From Clostridia bacterium (GTDB lineage Bacteria; Bacillota_A; Clostridia; Oscillospirales; Acutalibacteraceae): DNA of 43,323 bases. Positions 33,867 through 41,677 of this stretch are shown here, in pieces; position 1 is the stretch's first letter, and each line of letters starts with the position of its first letter. Location: positions 1 through 43,323 of the forward strand of contig JAILQN010000075.1 in assembly GCA_024699005.1 (NCBI GenBank), given 5' to 3'. The translations under genes were made by a program, and so were the position numbers. The notes below the pieces were generated by a model. The model saw only the letters and a list, made by a program, of their open reading frames with translations. It ran no database searches and was not told where the DNA came from.

Positions 33867-35383
33867 TGATCAACGTAATGGAATATGCGGAGAATACCGC
33901 GGCGCGTTTCCCTGAAAAACACGCCGCTATCGAAGGAGACCGCAGGATCACATACGCGGAACTGTTGCTTTCATCAAAGGCGGTCGGTACTGCTCTTGCC
34001 GACATGGTTTTCCGCTGCGCACCGACGGTTGTTTTCATGGAAAAAGGAATCGACGCGCTTATCGCTTTTTTCGGGATCGTTTATGCCGGAGGATGTTATT
34101 CCCTGTTGACACCGGAGCTGCCGGAACAGCGGCTGAAACTCATCCGATCCGCTCTGCAGGCTGAAATTGTGATCACCGTCGAATCATTGGAACAAAAAGC
34201 GCGGAAGCTGTTCCCGGATGCAGAAATACGAACCGTCGGGTCTCTGCGCGCAGGGCGAATAGACGAGAGTCGCCTGAGAAACATACGGAAAAGAATGATC
34301 GATACAGATCCGCTGTACATAAACTTCACTTCCGGCACAAGCGGCACGCCCAAAGGGATAACAGTGTCCCACCGCAGCGTGATCGATTTTATTTCGTGCT
34401 TTACAGATCTGTTTCATATCACGAAAGATGACCGGATCGCAAATCAGGCGCCGTTTGACTTTGACGTTTCCGTCAAGGATATCTATTCCTCGGTCGCCGT
34501 GGGAGCGACGCTCGTTATAATTCCGGGAGAATACTTTTCCGCCCCGGTCAGACTGCTGGATTATCTGTGCGATAACAACGTGACGACGATGATCTGGGCG
34601 GTATCCGCCCTGTGCCTGATTACAGCTTTCCACGGGCTGGACTACCGTACGCCCGAGACCGTTAATAAGGTACTGTTCAGCGGCGAGGTAATGCCCGGAA
34701 AAACCCTGCGCGACTGGCGGAGCCACCTGCCGGACGCCACCTTCGTCAATCTGTACGGCCCCACCGAGATAACCTGCAACTGCACTTTCCACATTCTGGA
34801 CAAAAACTGCGATTACCCGGATGGTATACCCATCGGAACACCGTTTCCGAATGAAGACGTTTTTCTTCTGGACGATGAAGATCGTCTCATCAACGTACCG
34901 GACCGGGTCGGCAGGATCATCGTGCGTGGAACCGCGTTAGCGCTCGGATATTACGGAGCCCCGGAAAGGACGGCAGAATCATTTATTCAAAATCCGCTGC
35001 ATCGGATGTATCCTGAAACGGTTTACGATACAGGCGATCTCGGAGCGTATAATGATAACGGAGAATTGATGTACCGCGGCAGAAGAGACAATCAGATAAA
35101 ATACATGGGACATCGGGTCGAACTGCAGGAGATAGAACACGCGATGGAAAAAATAGACGGCGTGGACCGCTGCATATGTATTTTCGATGCGGGGAAAAAA
35201 CGACTGAAGGGCCTTTACACAGGTTCAATCGAGAAGGAAGATCTGTACAAACTTCTTCATCAGACGCTGCCGCTGTTTATGGTGCCCGGGGATTTGAGAA
35301 AACTGGAATGCATCCCCCTGACAAAAAACGGAAAGGCGGACCGCAGGAAGGCGGCAGAATTGGCGGAAAGGAGCGTTTTATGA
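33866..35383 (+). CDS. DltA-like amino acid adenylating enzyme (carrier-protein ligase)
   Basis: A 505-residue stand-alone adenylation enzyme of DltA/NRPS A-domain type: ATP activates an amino acid, which is then moved to a carrier protein. Motifs in order are FTSGTSGTPKG (A3, 154-164), QAPFDFDVSVKDIY (A4), NLYGPTE (A5, 295-301), YDTGDLG (A7), GRRDNQIKYMGHRVEL (A8) and LTKNGKADRR (A10, catalytic Lys490). Asp200 is the alpha-amino-binding residue of A domains. By hand alignment the specificity residues read D-V-K-W-L-S-L-C-N-K. DltA typically has D-L-M at the first three, so D-alanine is doubtful; the Lys at code position 3 could bind an acidic side chain. Neighbours are the decarboxylase and carrier protein. 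Confidence 0.85.
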   Translation: MINVMEYAENTAARFPEKHAAIEGDRRITYAELLLSSKAVGTALADMVFRCAPTVVFMEKGIDALIAFFGIVYAGGCYSLLTPELPEQRLKLIRSALQAEIVITVESLEQKARKLFPDAEIRTVGSLRAGRIDESRLRNIRKRMIDTDPLYINFTSGTSGTPKGITVSHRSVIDFISCFTDLFHITKDDRIANQAPFDFDVSVKDIYSSVAVGATLVIIPGEYFSAPVRLLDYLCDNNVTTMIWAVSALCLITAFHGLDYRTPETVNKVLFSGEVMPGKTLRDWRSHLPDATFVNLYGPTEITCNCTFHILDKNCDYPDGIPIGTPFPNEDVFLLDDEDRLINVPDRVGRIIVRGTALALGYYGAPERTAESFIQNPLHRMYPETVYDTGDLGAYNDNGELMYRGRRDNQIKYMGHRVELQEIEHAMEKIDGVDRCICIFDAGKKRLKGLYTGSIEKEDLYKLLHQTLPLFMVPGDLRKLECIPLTKNGKADRRKAAELAERSVL

Positions 35384-36564
35384 CGCTTTATGAAAAAAGA
35401 CTGATCAACGAAAACCATACGGCGTTTTACGTTTTCGACGCATCGGAACTGAAACAACGTATCGAATGGCTTCAGACACATCTGCCGGAAGAAACGTCGT
35501 TGTGTTTTGCAATGAAAGCAAATCCATTCCTTGTGAAAGAACTTTCGGTACAAGTGGAACGCTTTGAGCTCTGTTCCCCCGGTGAAGCCCGCATTTGCAA
35601 CAGCCTCGGCATCCCGGCAAAGAAAATGGTGATCTCCGGCGTTTACAAAACTCCTTCCGTAATCGACAATATGACGGCGGATTCAGCTTTTGACGCAATA
35701 TTCACAGTGGAATCCGCGCTGCAGTATCAGATTCTGCGGGATTCGGCAAAGAAATACGGACGTCGTTTAAAGGTTTTGCTGCGGCTGACCAATCAAAGTC
35801 AGTTCGGTATGGACACGCCGGAGATCGAACGGATCATCGCGAACCGAAAAGACTGTCCGGAATTGCGCATCACAGGACTTCAGTACTTTTCAGGCACACA
35901 GAAGACGTCTGTCAAAAAACTTCGCCGGGAATTGGAAAACCTGGACCGGTTCATGACGGAGCTGAGCAGGAAATACGGTTATGAAGCAGATGAGCTGGAA
36001 TACGGCCCCGGGTTTCCGGTTGCTTATTTTGAAGACGACAAACACGACGAAGATGTGTATTTTCGTGAATTCTGCGATATTATCGCGACCATGAAGAACA
36101 AGCCGCGCCTGACCCTGGAACTGGGCAGAAGCATTGCGGCGTCATGCGGCCGATACTATACGCATATCGTAGATATCAAACGAAACGCCGGGCAGAATTA
36201 CCTGATCACAGACGGAGGCATGCATCAGATCGTTTATTACGGGCAGCATATGGCCATGAAGCAGCCGATACTGCATATCGTCGGCAAACACGATGTCAAC
36301 CGGGATATCAGATGGAATATCTGCGGTGCGCTGTGCACGATGAACGACATACTGGCGAAGCAGGTCTGTCTGCCGGACGTCGCCGTGGGCGATACGGTTT
36401 GTTTTGAAAATGCCGGCGCTTACTGTATGGCGGAGGGAATCTCTCTGTTCCTGAGCCGCGAGCTGCCCGCGGTCTGGCTCGCGCCGGAGGATGACGAGCC
36501 CTTTATGATGAGGGAACCGCACCCCACCGATGTTTTAAACACACCGCACTATGAAAGGCTGTGA
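35380..36564 (+). CDS. LysA-fold (type III) PLP-dependent decarboxylase in the dlt-like operon
   Basis: A 394-residue enzyme of the ornithine/lysine/diaminopimelate decarboxylase fold. Starting at the ATGA overlap with the ligase, it shows the PLP lysine in FAMKANPF (Lys46), GYGP-like YGPGFPVAYF (208-217), the phosphate-binding ELGRSIAASCGRYY (247-260), GALCTMNDILAKQVCLP (316-332, with the active-site Cys319) and VCFENAGAYCM (340-350). The GLQYFSGTQ stretch lacks the His normally stacking on PLP in LysA (usual GxHxHIGS). The GALCTxxDxLAxxVxLP and ENAGAY style recalls decarboxylases working with carrier proteins (butirosin BtrK) and those of exosortase A loci. I infer decarboxylation of a free or carrier-bound amino acid. 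Confidence 0.85.
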   Translation: MTLYEKRLINENHTAFYVFDASELKQRIEWLQTHLPEETSLCFAMKANPFLVKELSVQVERFELCSPGEARICNSLGIPAKKMVISGVYKTPSVIDNMTADSAFDAIFTVESALQYQILRDSAKKYGRRLKVLLRLTNQSQFGMDTPEIERIIANRKDCPELRITGLQYFSGTQKTSVKKLRRELENLDRFMTELSRKYGYEADELEYGPGFPVAYFEDDKHDEDVYFREFCDIIATMKNKPRLTLELGRSIAASCGRYYTHIVDIKRNAGQNYLITDGGMHQIVYYGQHMAMKQPILHIVGKHDVNRDIRWNICGALCTMNDILAKQVCLPDVAVGDTVCFENAGAYCMAEGISLFLSRELPAVWLAPEDDEPFMMREPHPTDVLNTPHYERL

Positions 36565-36569
36565 TACGA

Positions 36570-36800
36570 ATGAAAGAATTACTTGAGATCCTGAATGATA
36601 TCCGTCCCGATATCGACTATGATACCTGTGAAACGTTGATCGACGAGCATCTGCTTGACTCTCTCTCCATCATCGCACTTATTGCGGAACTGGAAGACAC
36701 TTTTGACATAACGATCCCCGCCGTCGAAATCATCCCGGATAATTTTAATTCCGAAAAAAAAATTAACGCATTGATCACACGGCTGCAGGAGGACGAATAA
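36570..36800 (+). CDS. Acyl/aminoacyl carrier protein (DltC-like)
   Basis: A 76-residue helical carrier protein. The phosphopantetheine attachment site is Ser31 in EHLLDSLSIIALIAELED, the DSL motif opening helix 2. The N-terminal helix is MKELLEILNDIRPDI and helix 3 contains ITIPAVEIIPDNFNS. AAGG lies 11 bases before the ATG at 36570; a GTG at 36561 is an alternative start. It sits right after the decarboxylase and 1 bp before the MBOAT gene, the position DltC takes next to DltB. It probably receives the activated amino acid from the ligase and presents it at the membrane to the MBOAT protein. Confidence 0.92.
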   Translation: MKELLEILNDIRPDIDYDTCETLIDEHLLDSLSIIALIAELEDTFDITIPAVEIIPDNFNSEKKINALITRLQEDE

Positions 36801-36801
36801 C

Positions 36802-38436
36802 GTGAACTTTGCTTTGCTGTCAGCGTTCGGAACAAAGCTCACCTCCTGTTTCTCTGCGGAATACCTTTTCGTCTTTCTGCCTGTTTTTCTGATCGTTTAC
36901 GGAATCGTGCCCGGTAAATGCAGAAGAGGCGTTCTGATTGCCGCAAGTTGCATATTTTACTGTCTCGTCAGCGGTAAGCTGATCGTTTACCTGCTGCTGA
37001 CTGTGTTCTCCGTGCACTGGTTCGGGATCTGGCTCGACCGGCTGCAGACGCAGATGAAGGAACACACGGCGTCACTTCCGAAGGAAGATCGGAAAACTGT
37101 CAGAAAAAGCTATGCGGCAAAACGGCGCGCTGTTGTCACGCTTGCAGTTGTGCTGCAGTTGGGCCTTCTGCTGACGTTAAAATATACCGGTTTCTTTTTA
37201 GGCAATCTGAACACCTTTCTGACGGCGCTTCAAATCCCGATACAGTGTAATATCCCGACTTTTCTTGTCCCCCTGGGAATTTCATTCTTCTCACTGCAGG
37301 CCGTCTCTTACCTGTCTGATGTCTATCACTGCTCGATACCGGCGGACGACAATCTTGCAAGGCTGCTTCTTTTCATCGGCTTTTTCCCTCAGATTACGGA
37401 AGGTCCGATCTGTCGTTACCGGGAGACTGCGGACGCTCTGTGGAATGCCGGACCGATCCGGTACGGGAACCTGACGCTCGGGCTGACCCGCATCGCATGG
37501 GGCATGATGAAAAAGATTGTGGCGGCAGACCGGCTGGATCCGCTTATAAGAAATGTCTTTACCGATTTTACGGAATATGACGGCGGCGTGATCGCTCTGG
37601 CAGCGGTACTTTATACGGTTCAGCTGTATATGGATTTCTCCGGAGCAATGGACGCTTGTCTGGGCACTGCGCAGATCATAGGAGTCGTATTGCCGGAGAA
37701 TTTCAGGCGTCCGTTTTTCTCTAAGACGATCTCTGAATTCTGGACGCGCTGGCACATCACCCTCGGCGCATTTTTCCGGGATTACGTGTTTTACCCCGTG
37801 TCAGTTGCCGGCCCTATGAAAAAGCTGACCATCCTTGCCCGCAAAAAGCTCGGCAACCGCTACGGACCGCTGATCACCGGAGGCACAGCACTATTCTGCG
37901 TATGGCTTTGCAACGGCTTGTGGCACGGCGTCGGCTGGAGCTTTATATTTTTCGGGCTGTATCATTTTGCGCTGATATACGGCGGGAACCTGCTTTCTCC
38001 GCTGACCGCCCGGATCGGCGGATGGCTGCGTATAGATCCGGAACGCTTCATTTTCCGCTGGCTTCGCATAATACGAACATCGCTTCTGGTGGTCACGGGA
38101 GAGCTGTTTTTCCGCGCGCACGGACTTCGGGCGGGGATGCAGATGTTCCGGCAGATGGTCACCCGGTTTTCATTCGGGTCCCTTATCCCCGAAGCTGAAC
38201 TGCTTTCAAAACTCGGTGTGGACGTACAGGACCTGCTGATCGTCGGGGTTACGGTCCTTCTCGTTTTTGTAATCGGCTTACTGCGTGAAAAAGGCGTTGA
38301 TATACGCGGCGAACTGTTCCGGAAGCCGACGGCAATCCGCTGGACCGTTTTCTATGCGCTGATCATGTATATTGTGATCTTCGGAGCGTACGGCGAGGGA
38401 TACGCGCCGGTCGATCCGTTATATGCACAGTATTAA
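36802..38436 (+). CDS. MBOAT family O-acyltransferase (DltB/AlgI-like)
   Basis: A 544-residue membrane protein with about 12 hydrophobic segments. MBOAT motifs are FFPQITEGPICRYRE (194-208), the conserved YMDFSGAMDACLGTAQIIG (276-294), FWTRWHITLGAFFRDYVFYP (313-332, His318) and LWHGVGWSFIFFGLYH (373-388) with the catalytic His375. Such proteins move an acyl or aminoacyl group from a carrier or lipid across the membrane to an outside hydroxyl. At 544 residues it is longer than DltB (about 400) and nearer AlgI/PatA-type lengths. It starts at GTG with GGAGGACG upstream. With ligase, carrier and SGNH protein it forms a Dlt-like transfer machine. Confidence 0.93.
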   Translation: MNFALLSAFGTKLTSCFSAEYLFVFLPVFLIVYGIVPGKCRRGVLIAASCIFYCLVSGKLIVYLLLTVFSVHWFGIWLDRLQTQMKEHTASLPKEDRKTVRKSYAAKRRAVVTLAVVLQLGLLLTLKYTGFFLGNLNTFLTALQIPIQCNIPTFLVPLGISFFSLQAVSYLSDVYHCSIPADDNLARLLLFIGFFPQITEGPICRYRETADALWNAGPIRYGNLTLGLTRIAWGMMKKIVAADRLDPLIRNVFTDFTEYDGGVIALAAVLYTVQLYMDFSGAMDACLGTAQIIGVVLPENFRRPFFSKTISEFWTRWHITLGAFFRDYVFYPVSVAGPMKKLTILARKKLGNRYGPLITGGTALFCVWLCNGLWHGVGWSFIFFGLYHFALIYGGNLLSPLTARIGGWLRIDPERFIFRWLRIIRTSLLVVTGELFFRAHGLRAGMQMFRQMVTRFSFGSLIPEAELLSKLGVDVQDLLIVGVTVLLVFVIGLLREKGVDIRGELFRKPTAIRWTVFYALIMYIVIFGAYGEGYAPVDPLYAQY

Positions 38437-38445
38437 GGGGGCATC

Positions 38446-39327
38446 ATGAAAAAAACAAAACGGCGCTGCGCACTTCCCGCTGCTTTTTTGTCAGGGTTGC
38501 TCATTATACTGCTTCTGACCTCTGCGTTATTCGTACCGAAAAACAACGCGAAGGAAAACGGGATGATCGATTACAAGGCAAACGGCATCCTCGGCGAACC
38601 GGAACAGTCCGTAGACGTATTGTTTCTCGGAGACAGCGAGTGTTACTGCGCTTTTATTCCGACGTATCTTCTGGAGCGATACGGGATCACCTCTTATAAC
38701 TGCGGAACTGCAGCCCAGAATTTGTATTATACGAGAGAGTTTCTGAAAAAAGCATTTGAGAAACAAACGCCGAAAGTCGTCGTGCTGGAGACCAACGCGA
38801 TCTTCCGGGAGTTTTCCTTCGTCGCGACTATCGTCAACAAATTCGATCAGTGGCTGCCTGTTTTTCGATATCACGACCGATGGAAACAGTTCGGCGCAAA
38901 AGACCTGATTTTCTCCGGCGCTGTCTACACCCACAGGGAAGACGCAAAAGGCTATCGCCGACACAACAAATCTTCACCTGCTTCTCCCGGCGATTATATG
39001 GCGGACACAGATGAGACAAAATACGTATCATTTCAGAACCGCACTTTTGTTAAGGACTTTCGGGATTACTGCGAAAATCGAGGAGCAAAACTGATCCTCG
39101 TCAGTACTCCCAGCACTGTAAACTGGAATATGAAACGACATAACGGCATTGCGATTCTGGCAGAGAATCTGCAGCTTGATTATTTTGACCTGAACCTGAA
39201 GACTTCTCCGGTACAGATCGACTGGTCAAAAGACACATGGGACAAGGGCGATCATATGAACTGGTCCGGCGCGTGCAAGGTGACGGATTGGCTCGGATCG
39301 TATCTTAAATCATCCGGACTCGCATGA
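38446..39327 (+). CDS. SGNH-fold membrane-anchored protein (DltD/AlgX-like)
   Basis: A 293-residue protein with an N-terminal membrane anchor (about 10-30) and an outward SGNH-type domain. The nucleophile segment is VLFLGDSECYCAF with Ser64 after GDS; the block II-like NCGTAAQNLYYT follows, and the C-terminal DKGDHMNWSGACKVTDWL holds the probable catalytic Asp/His (Asp266 or Asp269, His270). Spacing of the final Asp-His pair differs slightly from the common DxxH. In dlt, DltD is the partner of DltB that completes transfer to teichoic acid; AlgX does so for alginate. I infer the final transfer or hydrolysis step here. It overlaps the next gene by four bases. Confidence 0.85.
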   Translation: MKKTKRRCALPAAFLSGLLIILLLTSALFVPKNNAKENGMIDYKANGILGEPEQSVDVLFLGDSECYCAFIPTYLLERYGITSYNCGTAAQNLYYTREFLKKAFEKQTPKVVVLETNAIFREFSFVATIVNKFDQWLPVFRYHDRWKQFGAKDLIFSGAVYTHREDAKGYRRHNKSSPASPGDYMADTDETKYVSFQNRTFVKDFRDYCENRGAKLILVSTPSTVNWNMKRHNGIAILAENLQLDYFDLNLKTSPVQIDWSKDTWDKGDHMNWSGACKVTDWLGSYLKSSGLA

Positions 39328-39860
39328 AGCCGTGCGAACGGTTCGCCCCGAAATCATTCCCGGGACCAAAACAACACAATATGAAATTATTTCCTCACTT
39401 TTATTATTCCGTGAGAACCTCAAAACCTGCGGGACAAGTCCTGATGACCGTGCGCGACGCAGCTATCTCCGTTCTGGACCGCGATTACAATTGTACGGAG
39501 CTTGACAGAAAAAGCAAAAGTGTCCTGCTTTATCCTGAAAGCAAACGAGCGTTTCTGCACAACCCGTTTTTGCCGATCATTCTTGTCTCAGTACACGAAA
39601 ACAAAAATGGAACGACTCTCAGTATAGAGACAAGACTGCGATCAAGAGTCCGGAACTTCCTTATCGCTTTTATCGTAATCGAACTGCTTGCGGAAACAGC
39701 TCTTCTGACCCGCTGCGCAGTTCTGCACTCTTTTTCGTGGCTGTATGTTTGTGTTCCTCCTGCGGTATCCGTCGTGGCATACCTTGTATTGCTTACAGGA
39801 CTTACCATTCTTTCAAAAAGCGTTTTCCGTCAATTCGAAGACGAGTTCAATGACTCTTGA
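39324..39860 (+). CDS. Small two-helix membrane protein of the dlt-like operon, unknown
   Basis: A 178-residue protein not recognised. The ATG overlaps the SGNH stop (ATGA); a second candidate ATG at 39381 gives 159 residues (MKLFPHFYYSVRT). The N-terminal 100 residues look like a small beta-rich cytoplasmic domain (VRDAAISVLDRDYN, TLSIETRLRSR), then two hydrophobic helices (about 111-131 and 138-163) and a short acidic tail. It could be an accessory subunit of the acyltransferase complex, by position alone. It is the last gene of the overlapped series. Confidence 0.6.
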   Translation: MKPCERFAPKSFPGPKQHNMKLFPHFYYSVRTSKPAGQVLMTVRDAAISVLDRDYNCTELDRKSKSVLLYPESKRAFLHNPFLPIILVSVHENKNGTTLSIETRLRSRVRNFLIAFIVIELLAETALLTRCAVLHSFSWLYVCVPPAVSVVAYLVLLTGLTILSKSVFRQFEDEFNDS

Positions 39861-39934
39861 TTAAAAATCATTTAACATCATATCAGAGTATTATACTGAA
39901 TCACTGTCATAAAATCCAAAGGAGGTTTGTTCCT

Positions 39935-40456
39935 ATGCCGGATGACAAAAAACACGTATCATTGTCCGATCAGATATCCGGACAGTCCATGCCGCCTGAC
40001 GTCATATCGACGCCCGAGCTGCACAGGAGTCCGGGAAAGAAATTTCTGATAAAGGCGGCGGCGTTAACAGTTCTCGTCTTCTGTATGGTTTTCGTCCTGA
40101 TCCACCTGGATGCACACAAAGGGGGAAACGTTTCGCAGGTGGAAACGTCCGACGTCGATTCGCAGCTCTTTTCTTCCGAAGACATAGACAGTGCGATGAA
40201 AACGATAATAAAGGAATTTGAGGAAAACTGGAAAGGCTGCAAGCTGACACGTTTGTGGTATGCCGGTGATGAAACGTCGATACAGGAAAGCGAAGAAAGA
40301 GACGTGCAGACTATCGTTCTGCTCTCCGATTTTGAAACTTCAAAGCCGCCGGCTGAAAGCGCGCTGAATGAAAACCACACTTATACAAACTGGAACTGGA
40401 TCCTGATCCGTTCGTCGGACGGGAAATGGGTCCATATCGACCACGGTTACGGCTGA
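39935..40456 (+). CDS. Small anchored extracytoplasmic protein, conserved-looking, unknown function
   Basis: A 173-residue protein from the ATG at 39935, which has AAAGGAGG 10 bases upstream; a longer frame to 39857 lacks such a site. One membrane helix (about 37-57) is followed by an outer domain: SSEDIDSAMKTIIKEFEENW, GCKLTRLWYAGDE, TIVLLSDFETS, and a final TNWNWILIRSSDGKWVHIDHGYG. This pattern (amphipathic helix, LWYxxD, VLLSDF, W-x-W-I-L-x-R, DxGY) recalls small exported proteins common in gut Clostridia, but I cannot name a function. It lies 74 bp after the dlt-like operon and may be co-transcribed. Confidence 0.65.
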   Translation: MPDDKKHVSLSDQISGQSMPPDVISTPELHRSPGKKFLIKAAALTVLVFCMVFVLIHLDAHKGGNVSQVETSDVDSQLFSSEDIDSAMKTIIKEFEENWKGCKLTRLWYAGDETSIQESEERDVQTIVLLSDFETSKPPAESALNENHTYTNWNWILIRSSDGKWVHIDHGYG

Positions 40457-40512
40457 TCAAACAAGAAAGCACCGCACATCTTACTGCGCCCTTTTATCGA
40501 TTAAACAAACGA

Positions 40513-40799
40513 GGGGCTGTAAAAGAAGTCAACAAGCAAGTCACCCGATTCTGTTGATGTTTGGGTGACTTCATATTTTGATTTCTTGTATTAAGGTGAA
40601 GTTTTTTTATAAAAAAGTGAAGTTGTTCACAGGTTCACAGTGAAGTTTTTCACCGTGGGGTGAAAAGTGAAGTAAAGTTTGCCTTACTTCACCGTCAGGT
40701 GAAACTTCACTCATGCAATGAACTTCACTTTCAAAGAAAACTTCACTTGCCACCGGCAAACTTAACCGGGGCTGTAAAAAACGCGTTTTTTACAGCCCC
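40513..40799. repeat. 287-bp nested palindromic element: four GTGAAGT then four ACTTCAC inside GGGGCTGTAAAA ends
   Basis: This fills most of the 378-bp gap between convergent genes. The ends are inverted (GGGGCTGTAAAA 40513-40524; TTTTACAGCCCC 40788-40799). Inside are AAGTCACCC/GGGTGACTT (40538-40546 with 40563-40571); GTGAAGT at 40596, 40617, 40640 and 40667; ACTTCAC at 40686, 40704, 40722 and 40740; the central perfect hairpin GTGAAGTAA/TTACTTCAC (40667-40692); and AAGTTTGCC/GGCAAACTT. No ORF is present. Possibilities are a small non-autonomous repeat, a structured RNA or a compound terminator. Confidence 0.85.
40768..40799. terminator. GGGGCTG-family hairpin at the right end of the palindromic element
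   Basis: GGGGCTGTAAAAAA (40768-40781) pairs perfectly with TTTTTTACAGCCCC (40786-40799). It lies 3' to both converging genes. It matches the terminator after jag, but no long T-run follows it here. Confidence 0.6.
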
Positions 40800-40834
40800 T
40801 TATGTCTGGTTTTGAATCAGGAGAATGATACAGT

Positions 40835-41659
40835 TCATAAACTGCGCCTGAAACCGGATGAGAACCGTTCTATCCGGCTGCCGAGTCTGTCTTTCAGAAA
40901 AGCGAAACCATGATCGCCGGTACAATGTCCGGTAATGATACGTTCTACCGGCGTGCGCCGGATATCTTCGCAGAGCGCATCCAGCTCTTCGTTCGTCAGC
41001 TTATAGAGGTGCAGACCGCCCACATAAGTCACGACGTCATCGCGCCCGAGCATCTGCCGGATATCGACAAGGATATTGATCATTCCGGAGTGAGAGCAGC
41101 TGTTGAAAACGGTCAGTCCGCGCCGGGTTTCGATAACCAGGCTTTGTTCGTGGGCGAAATCATCCGGAGAGAGTTTTCCGTTATCTGCGGTATAAAGGTC
41201 GTTGCGCAGCGCTATGGCGGAATAATCCGCCCTGCGGTGCGGGATCAGCCATACTCCGTCCGCTATTTCACAGACGCCGCTGACATATCGGATACGCGCC
41301 TCATACTTTTTCAGAACGCCGCTTTTTATGCCTATATAGCGCAGCTCGCCCTCTTTTATTCCGAAGCAGTTTTCTCCCGTCCCATCCCTAACCAGGAAAG
41401 GCGCGGTCCGGTTAAGGGCGAAGAACGTATCCAGTCCGTCCGCGTGATCGTAGTGAGCGTGGGACAGCACGCCGACGTCGATATCGCCGGGATCTATCCC
41501 CAGGATTTCTGCATTCCGCGCGAACATACCTCCGGCTCCGGTATCCAGAAGGATCCTCGTGCCGTCAGCCGAGATCATAATGCTCAGACCCCATTCAGCG
41601 GCAAACGGTTCTTCCGCGGAATTATCCGTCAGAACCGTCATTTCAAGATCACGTATCAT
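40835..41659 (-). CDS. Metallo-beta-lactamase-fold hydrolase
   Basis: A 274-residue MBL-fold protein of the group close to archaeal-type dihydropterin-related MBL proteins. It has the dinuclear metal motif SHAHYDHADG (66-75), an N-terminal strand pair RDLEMTVLTDNSAEEPF, ILLDTGAGG, NSCSHSGMIN (His ligand), VGGLHLYKLTNEEL and VERIITGHCTGDHGF (final His ligand). It is cytoplasmic and its substrate cannot be read from sequence. The next upstream gene, 18 bp away, is a NifX-like protein; such pairs are common in anaerobes and suggest a metal- or iron-sulfur-related role. Confidence 0.88.
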   Translation of the reverse strand: MIRDLEMTVLTDNSAEEPFAAEWGLSIMISADGTRILLDTGAGGMFARNAEILGIDPGDIDVGVLSHAHYDHADGLDTFFALNRTAPFLVRDGTGENCFGIKEGELRYIGIKSGVLKKYEARIRYVSGVCEIADGVWLIPHRRADYSAIALRNDLYTADNGKLSPDDFAHEQSLVIETRRGLTVFNSCSHSGMINILVDIRQMLGRDDVVTYVGGLHLYKLTNEELDALCEDIRRTPVERIITGHCTGDHGFAFLKDRLGSRIERFSSGFRRSL

Positions 41660-41677
41660 AGCGTCCTGTACCGGTGA

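Noticed and set aside
33866..38436. Genuine dltABC (D-alanylation) genes
   Set aside because: A decarboxylase lies between ligase and carrier, the gene order differs (A, decarboxylase, C, B, D), no DltX peptide is seen and the ligase pocket differs, so dlt symbols were not used.
40513..40799. CRISPR array or insertion sequence
   Set aside because: The repeats are 7-9 bases, inverted halfway, with no regular spacers and no transposase; no target duplication is visible at the ends.
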